From assembly GCA_963666935.1 (NCBI GenBank), contig OY762936.1, positions 1,736,001 through 1,800,000 of the forward strand: 64,000 nt of DNA. Direction: 5' to 3'. The notes under the pieces were generated by a model, which did no database searches, had not been told where the DNA came from, and saw only the letters and a list, made by a program, of their open reading frames with translations. Positions 60,436-64,000 of the stretch are shown in pieces; position 1 is the first letter of the stretch, and every line of letters begins with the position of its first letter. Position numbers and translations under genes: made by a program. Source of the stretch: G963666935 sp963666935. GTDB taxonomy: Bacteria > Bacillota > Clostridia > Christensenellales > CAG-138.

Positions 60436-60612
60436 ACCCATGAGGGAGTAGTTAGCGCAAATATGCGTGGCAAGTCAACATGCTGATCGGGAACGGTCTG
60501 GCTTGCCTTAAAAAACGAGACTCGTGTATAACTTCTGTAGGTTTATACATGGTCTTTTTTCTTTTTAAGCCCAGTATAAGCTCGCATGAGCCACACTTGG
60601 GTTTTTTTCTTT
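60436..60612 (+). ncRNA. manganese riboswitch (yybP-ykoY family)
   Basis: GGGAGTAG (60444-60451), GTCAACA (60474-60480) and CGAGAC (60516-60521) match the conserved pieces of this class. GGCAAG and CTTGCC close the stem between them. After the aptamer, TGTATAA/TTATACA and then a terminator stem (CCCA ... TTGGG with GCTC/GAGC inside) end in seven T residues at 60602-60608. In this class Mn2+ binding lets transcription continue into exporter genes, here mntP. Confidence 0.85.
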
Positions 60613-60644
60613 TGTACATCACATTTTATGAAGGAGACCACACC

Positions 60645-61307
60645 ATGAACCTACTGGAACTATTCCTCATTGCCATCGGACTATCTATGGATGCTTTTGC
60701 CGTAGCCCTTTGTTCCGGGCTGACCATGTCAAAAGTAACTATAAAGAAAGCATTGATCGTCGGCTTATACTTTGGTCTTTTTCAGGCGGGTATGCCACTG
60801 GTCGGTTATCTACTAGGCACCCAGTTTGCCGATAAAATAATCACAATTGACCACTGGATTACATTTGCCCTGCTCGGCATCATCGGCGGAAAAATGATTC
60901 TGGAAAGCTTTAAAAAGGAAGGGTGCTTAGACAGAGAATGTCCTGCCGAAAAATGTACCGATAGAGAGTGTCCTGTTAAAAAATGCGCGGACAGAGAATG
61001 TCCCGGCGGTGAGCCCCCCATAAAGAAAGAAGCATCCTTAAAACCCGCGCAAATGCTTCCCCTTGCGCTCGCAACAAGCATTGATGCGCTGGCGGTGGGG
61101 GTATCATTTGCCTTTCTTAATGTAAAGATTGCCCCGGCAGTTTTATCCATTGGCGTTGTCACGCTTTCATTATCCATTCTGGGTGTGAAAATCGGCAATA
61201 TCTTTGGTGTAAAATTCAAATCGAAAGCCGAACTTGCGGGCGGTATAATACTGGTATTAATCGGTCTAAAAATACTGTTTGAGCATTTAGGGGCATTTCG
61301 TTTTTGA
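60645..61307 (+). CDS. mntP: manganese efflux pump MntP with a cysteine-rich repeat insert
   Basis: This 220-residue protein has six membrane helices and the MntP motifs LFLIAIGLSMDAFAVALCSG (first half) and LALATSIDALAVGVSF (second half), with the two Asp residues used for Mn2+ transport. The cytosolic loop between the halves (residues about 92-122) carries three copies of a D-R-E-C-P unit, two of them followed by x-x-K-C. It is an unusual cysteine-rich stretch not part of the standard family. ATG 60645 has AAGGAG upstream. A manganese riboswitch controls it. Confidence 0.94.
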   Translation: MNLLELFLIAIGLSMDAFAVALCSGLTMSKVTIKKALIVGLYFGLFQAGMPLVGYLLGTQFADKIITIDHWITFALLGIIGGKMILESFKKEGCLDRECPAEKCTDRECPVKKCADRECPGGEPPIKKEASLKPAQMLPLALATSIDALAVGVSFAFLNVKIAPAVLSIGVVTLSLSILGVKIGNIFGVKFKSKAELAGGIILVLIGLKILFEHLGAFRF

Positions 61308-61344
61308 AGAGGATCTTCTCTCCAACATGACATAATATATTTCA

Positions 61345-61380
61345 GGGGATGGACGCAAATTGCTACCATCCCCCGTTTTT
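61345..61380 (+). terminator. terminator of mntP
   Basis: GGGGATGG and CCATCCCC form a perfect 8-bp stem with a 13-base loop, followed by GTTTTTATT. Confidence 0.85.
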
Positions 61381-61422
61381 ATTGCTCAAGTTTTGCCGTA
61401 TATAGCAAGCCCTCCGTTCCTT

Positions 61423-62340
61423 TTAGCCTATGGCGTTGATGTCATATGGCGTAGTCTGGTAGACGAAGTAATTGAGCCAGTTTTGATACAGCAGATTGGC
61501 ATGGCTCCGCCAGGATACCAGCGGCGGCCGGCTGGGGTCGCCATCGGAATAGTAATTCTTTGGAACTTCTATCTGCATCCCATTGTTCACATCCCTCCAA
61601 TACTCCTTATCCAGAGTGTTCGCATCGTACTCCGAATGGCCAGTGATGAAAATCTGCCGATATTCGCGGTTCCGCACAGCATAGACTCCCGCCTCTTCTG
61701 AAGATGCCAGAATCTGTAGCTCTGGATTGGCTTCGATGTCTACCCGCAGCACAGTGGTATTTCGGGACTGCGGAACCATGAACACATCGTCAAACCCCCG
61801 AAAAAGCATAGAATTCTTGTATTCCACCTGATGGGGAAATACACCGAAAAGTTTCTTCTCCAACGGATATTTCTCAATTCCGTAATGATAGTACAGCCCG
61901 GCCTGCGCCCCCCAACAGATATGCAGGGTGCTGAAGACATGGGTTTTACTCCACTCCATGATCTCGCACAACTCCGGCCAGTATGCCACTTCCTCAAAGG
62001 GCATGTTTTCCACCGGTGCCCCGGTAATGATCATGCCGTCGAATTTCCGATTGCGCACCTCGTCAAAGGTCTTGTAGAAGGCGATCAGATGCTCTTGGGA
62101 GGTGTTTTTTGCCTTGTGCGTTTTCGTATACAAAAGTTCCAAATCTACCTGCAACGGCGTATTCCCGATAAGCCGGGCGATCTGCGTTTCGGTGGCAACC
62201 TTCGTGGGCATGAGGTTGAGCATGAGCACCTGCAGGGGGCGAATATCCTGCGTCAGCGCGCGTGTTTCGGTCATGACGAAAATGTTTTCCTCCTGCAGCG
62301 TCTGTGTCGCCGGCAGCTGGTTGGGAATTCTAATGGGCAT
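61423..62340 (-). CDS. metA: homoserine O-acetyltransferase (MetA fold)
   Basis: This 305-residue enzyme of the MetA/HTS family has the catalytic Cys in STLHICWGAQAGLYYHYGI, the Glu-His partners in ITGHSEYDANTL and the N-terminal MLNLMPTKVATETQ. The residue that sets acyl specificity lies in GAPVENMPFEEV and is Glu, as in acetyl-CoA users, not Gly as in E. coli MetA. It should therefore make O-acetylhomoserine, matching the MetY enzyme encoded 16 bases upstream. Confidence 0.93.
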   Translation of the reverse strand: MPIRIPNQLPATQTLQEENIFVMTETRALTQDIRPLQVLMLNLMPTKVATETQIARLIGNTPLQVDLELLYTKTHKAKNTSQEHLIAFYKTFDEVRNRKFDGMIITGAPVENMPFEEVAYWPELCEIMEWSKTHVFSTLHICWGAQAGLYYHYGIEKYPLEKKLFGVFPHQVEYKNSMLFRGFDDVFMVPQSRNTTVLRVDIEANPELQILASSEEAGVYAVRNREYRQIFITGHSEYDANTLDKEYWRDVNNGMQIEVPKNYYSDGDPSRPPLVSWRSHANLLYQNWLNYFVYQTTPYDINAIG

Positions 62341-62356
62341 AATACTCGCTTTCCTT

Positions 62357-63637
62357 TCAGTTGGTTTTCTTCAGAGCCTGATCAATATCCGCAATAAGGT
62401 CTTCCACGTTTTCGATTCCCACGGACATGCGAACCAGATCGGGGCCGATCCCCGCAGCCGCAAGCTGCTCGTCGGTGAGCTGGCGGTGTGTAGTGCTGGC
62501 GGGATGCAGTGCGGAAGTTCGGGCATCCGCAACATGAACAACAATAGCGGCAAGATTCAGAGAATCCATAAACTTCATAGCCACCTCGCGCCCACCTTTC
62601 ACGCCGAAGGAGATCACGCCGGAAGCGCCCTTTGGCAGATATTTTTCCGCCAGCGCATAATCCTGGGACGAAGGCAGCTTGGGATAGTTCACCCAAGTAA
62701 CGTTTTCATTGAACTCCAAAAATTCAGCAATAGCAAGGGCGTTGCTGCAATGGCGTTCCACCCGAAGCACCAACGTTTCCAATCCCAAATTCAACAGGAA
62801 AGCCGCCTGGGGTTGCATGGTAGCGCCATAATCCCGCATGAGCTGTACCCGAGCTTTGGTGATAAAGGCAGCACTACCGAATTGCTCCGTATATATGACG
62901 CCATGGTAGGATTCGTCCGGCTCAGTAAGCTCCGGAAACTTGCCGGATTTTGCCCAGTCGAACTTACCGCCGTCCACAATGACGCCACCCAGCACCACCG
63001 CATGGCCGTCCATGTATTTACTGGTGGAATGAACCACTACGTCCGCGCCGAACTCGAACGGCCGGCACAGCACGGGGGTAGCGAATGTGTTGTCGATATA
63101 CAGGGGAAGTCCACGCCTGTGGGCCAGATTGGCAAAACGCGCAATGTCAAATACGGTAAGGGCCGGATTGGCGATGGTCTCCCCGTAGATCAACCGGGTG
63201 TTACCATCAATGAGGGCCTCAATTTCGGCATCGCTCATGTTCTGGTTAAAAAAACGCACCTCAATGCCCAGTTTTTTGAGCGTTACAGCAAAGAGGTTGA
63301 TGGTGCCACCATATATGGTGGCGCAGGCCAAAAAATTCTGGCCCGCGCTGACAACATTCAGCACCGCAAGCAATATCGCTGCCTGACCGGAAGAGGTACA
63401 AAGAGCCCCCACGCCGTCCTCCATCGCCGCGATCTTCTTTTCCACGCAGTCCACGGTAGGGTTGGAGATGCGAGAATACATGTGCCCCTCTACCTTAAGG
63501 TCAAACAACTTCCCCAGATGCTCCGAGGAATCATATTTGTAGGTAGTGCTCTGGTAGATGGGCAGCACCCGCGGTTCTCCATTCCCGGGGTGATATCCCT
63601 CTTGTACGCACATGGTTTCGATCTTGTAGTTGCTCAT
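62357..63637 (-). CDS. metY: O-acetylhomoserine aminocarboxypropyltransferase (sulfhydrylase)
   Basis: This 426-residue PLP enzyme of the Cys/Met metabolism family has YIDNTFATPVLCRPFEFGAD and the PLP lysine in VVHSTSKYMDGHAVVLGG. The long insert around residues 220-260 (KFPELTEPDESYHG) is typical of MetY. It makes homocysteine from O-acetylhomoserine and sulfide. AAAGGAGAAAGG precedes the ATG. It heads the metY-metA operon behind an attenuator-like leader with a Met-rich peptide. Confidence 0.94.
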   Translation of the reverse strand: MSNYKIETMCVQEGYHPGNGEPRVLPIYQSTTYKYDSSEHLGKLFDLKVEGHMYSRISNPTVDCVEKKIAAMEDGVGALCTSSGQAAILLAVLNVVSAGQNFLACATIYGGTINLFAVTLKKLGIEVRFFNQNMSDAEIEALIDGNTRLIYGETIANPALTVFDIARFANLAHRRGLPLYIDNTFATPVLCRPFEFGADVVVHSTSKYMDGHAVVLGGVIVDGGKFDWAKSGKFPELTEPDESYHGVIYTEQFGSAAFITKARVQLMRDYGATMQPQAAFLLNLGLETLVLRVERHCSNALAIAEFLEFNENVTWVNYPKLPSSQDYALAEKYLPKGASGVISFGVKGGREVAMKFMDSLNLAAIVVHVADARTSALHPASTTHRQLTDEQLAAAGIGPDLVRMSVGIENVEDLIADIDQALKKTN

Positions 63638-63675
63638 GAACCTTTCTCCTTTTCTTTAACGGCCGACGGCCAAAT

Positions 63676-63708
63676 AAAAAAGCAGCTTGAGTATGCCTCA
63701 AAAGCTGC
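63676..63708 (-). terminator. leader terminator of the metY-metA operon
   Basis: On the minus strand GCAGCTTTTGAG (63697-63708) pairs with CTCAAGCTGC (63682-63691), allowing a 2-base bulge, followed by six T residues, A and three more T. It lies between the leader ORF and metY, so it must be overcome for the operon to be expressed. Confidence 0.85.
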
Positions 63709-63771
63709 CTTCGTCAACTGGATTCTCTGATGCCGATCAACTCGGCACGCTGAGATCTTCGTCGAAGGCAG
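63705..63771 (-). promoter_or_regulatory. antiterminator helix of the met leader
   Basis: On the minus strand CTGCCTTCG (63763-63771), inside the leader ORF, pairs perfectly with CGAAGGCAG (63705-63713). The second arm shares 63705-63708 with the terminator stem, so the two cannot form together. A third helix, TGCCGA/TCGGCA at 63731-63747, holds the leader stop codon in and beside its loop. Confidence 0.7.
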
Positions 63772-63820
63772 TCCGGCGCATCATCATGCTGCACATGAAT
63801 TGCATCATAAAACGATACAT
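63737..63820 (-). CDS. methionine-rich leader peptide of the metY-metA operon
   Basis: The 27-codon ORF starts at ATG 63820 with GAAGGAGG 8 bases upstream and ends in TGA. Methionine is at positions 1, 5, 6, 9, 12, 13 and 14, seven of 27 residues, including a run of three. The first 14 residues read MYRFMMQFMCSMMM. The ORF lies between a consensus promoter and a terminator in front of methionine-synthesis genes, as in trp or his leaders. Stalling at the Met codons would be the sensor. The ORF and its ribosome site are seen in the sequence; the mechanism is inferred. Confidence 0.8.
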   Translation of the reverse strand: MYRFMMQFMCSMMMRRTAFDEDLSVPS

Positions 63821-63854
63821 AAACAGATCCTCCTTCGAACTTAAGATTAAGCCG

Positions 63855-63883
63855 ATTATAACGAATCCCTCTGCCCCTGTCAA
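63855..63883 (-). promoter_or_regulatory. promoter of the met leader and operon
   Basis: On the minus strand TTGACA (63878-63883) and TATAAT (63855-63860) match the sigma-A consensus exactly with a 17-base spacer. Transcription would start near 63848, about 28 bases before the leader ATG. Confidence 0.9.
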
Positions 63884-63886
63884 GCG

Positions 63887-64000
63887 TTACACCAAAATCC
63901 GGAACAGGTTTTCAAAATTATCATGAAGGATCTTCCTCTGCTCTCCCACCGTCAAGTTGAGATTCATAAAGAGCCTAAGTTCCTTTTCATGAGACCACAT
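63887..64000 (-). CDS. C-terminal end of an amidohydrolase-like protein (partial)
   Basis: A frame open to the window edge ends at TAA 63887 after 37 visible residues. The end, LNLTVGEQRKILHDNFENLF, resembles the last helix of PF04909-type amidohydrolases (l-s-x-e-e-r-x-K-I-l-x-x-N-a-x-x-L-f). The stop codon is only three bases before the met promoter -35 box. The short visible length makes the family call tentative. Confidence 0.55.
   Translation of the reverse strand: MWSHEKELRLFMNLNLTVGEQRKILHDNFENLFRILV

Noticed and set aside
62102..63730. 542-codon plus-strand open frame opposite metY and metA
   Set aside because: It is antisense to two clear enzymes, has no ribosome site or family resemblance, and follows from the codon bias of the real genes.
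63638..63850. S-box (SAM) riboswitch or T-box before metY
   Set aside because: Neither the S-box core nor the T-box AGGGTGG-type sequence is present; the leader is explained by the Met-rich ORF and two competing stems.
1..64000. CRISPR arrays
   Set aside because: No regularly spaced short repeats were seen. The repeats at 8.5-9.3 kb are two pairs with irregular spacing.

Overview
The window looks like a piece of chromosome from a spore-forming Firmicute of the class Clostridia. The evidence is a complete spoIIAA-spoIIAB-sigF operon, yunB, a SpoVB-type flippase followed by a YabN/MazG-type gene, an infC-rpmI-rplT operon, a lon-engB pair, DUF4364, an L-form cell-wall set (murF, ddl, vanY, VanW protein) and purine-rich Shine-Dalgarno sites almost everywhere. 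The species cannot be named from the sequence alone.

Positions 1 to about 12,500 are accessory DNA, visibly more AT-rich than the rest. On the minus strand lies an operon of a C5 cytosine methyltransferase, an AIPR-family protein, an 862-residue protein resembling DrmE of DISARM, and a NERD-nuclease/helicase cut by the window edge. This is probably an anti-phage system of unusual composition. A decayed helix-turn-helix gene sits upstream. To its right are a serine resolvase, a small membrane protein, about 1.4 kb of non-coding repeat-bearing DNA, a replication-initiator-like gene, an excisionase and a tyrosine integrase, ending beside the 3' end of tRNA-Gln. I read this as an integrative element carrying defence cargo, with its left end outside the window.

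From 12.8 to 31.5 kb is housekeeping DNA: tRNA-Val, DUF4364, a TrmH-type methyltransferase, the IF3-L35-L20 operon with a structured leader, an AlaX-like protein, a methionine gamma-lyase-like enzyme, a PpiC foldase, pgsA, a lone ABC substrate-binding protein, lon-engB, a family-4-like uracil-DNA glycosylase lacking the usual Fe-S cysteines, a class A PBP, yunB and a secreted peptidoglycan-binding protein. From 31.7 to 44 kb are the spoIIA operon, a VanW protein, a GDPD phosphodiesterase, a nucleoside kinase, the SpoVB-type flippase, the YabN/MazG protein, HU, rpe and a DUF819 membrane protein with a long terminator-bearing leader.

From 44.4 to 54 kb are a PucR-type regulator, an aminotransferase, three tandem MATE transporters behind apbE, and a divergent FMN-binding protein with Gx and NusG-II partners, which together suggest a membrane flavin electron-transfer module. 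From 54 to 64 kb are vanY, murF-ddl, an sfsA-LysE-dehydrogenase-HAD operon, mntP behind a manganese riboswitch, and metY-metA. The metY-metA operon is preceded by a 27-codon leader ORF with seven methionine codons, followed by mutually exclusive antiterminator and terminator stems. This looks like classical ribosome-mediated attenuation sensing methionine, and it is the most interesting signal in the window.
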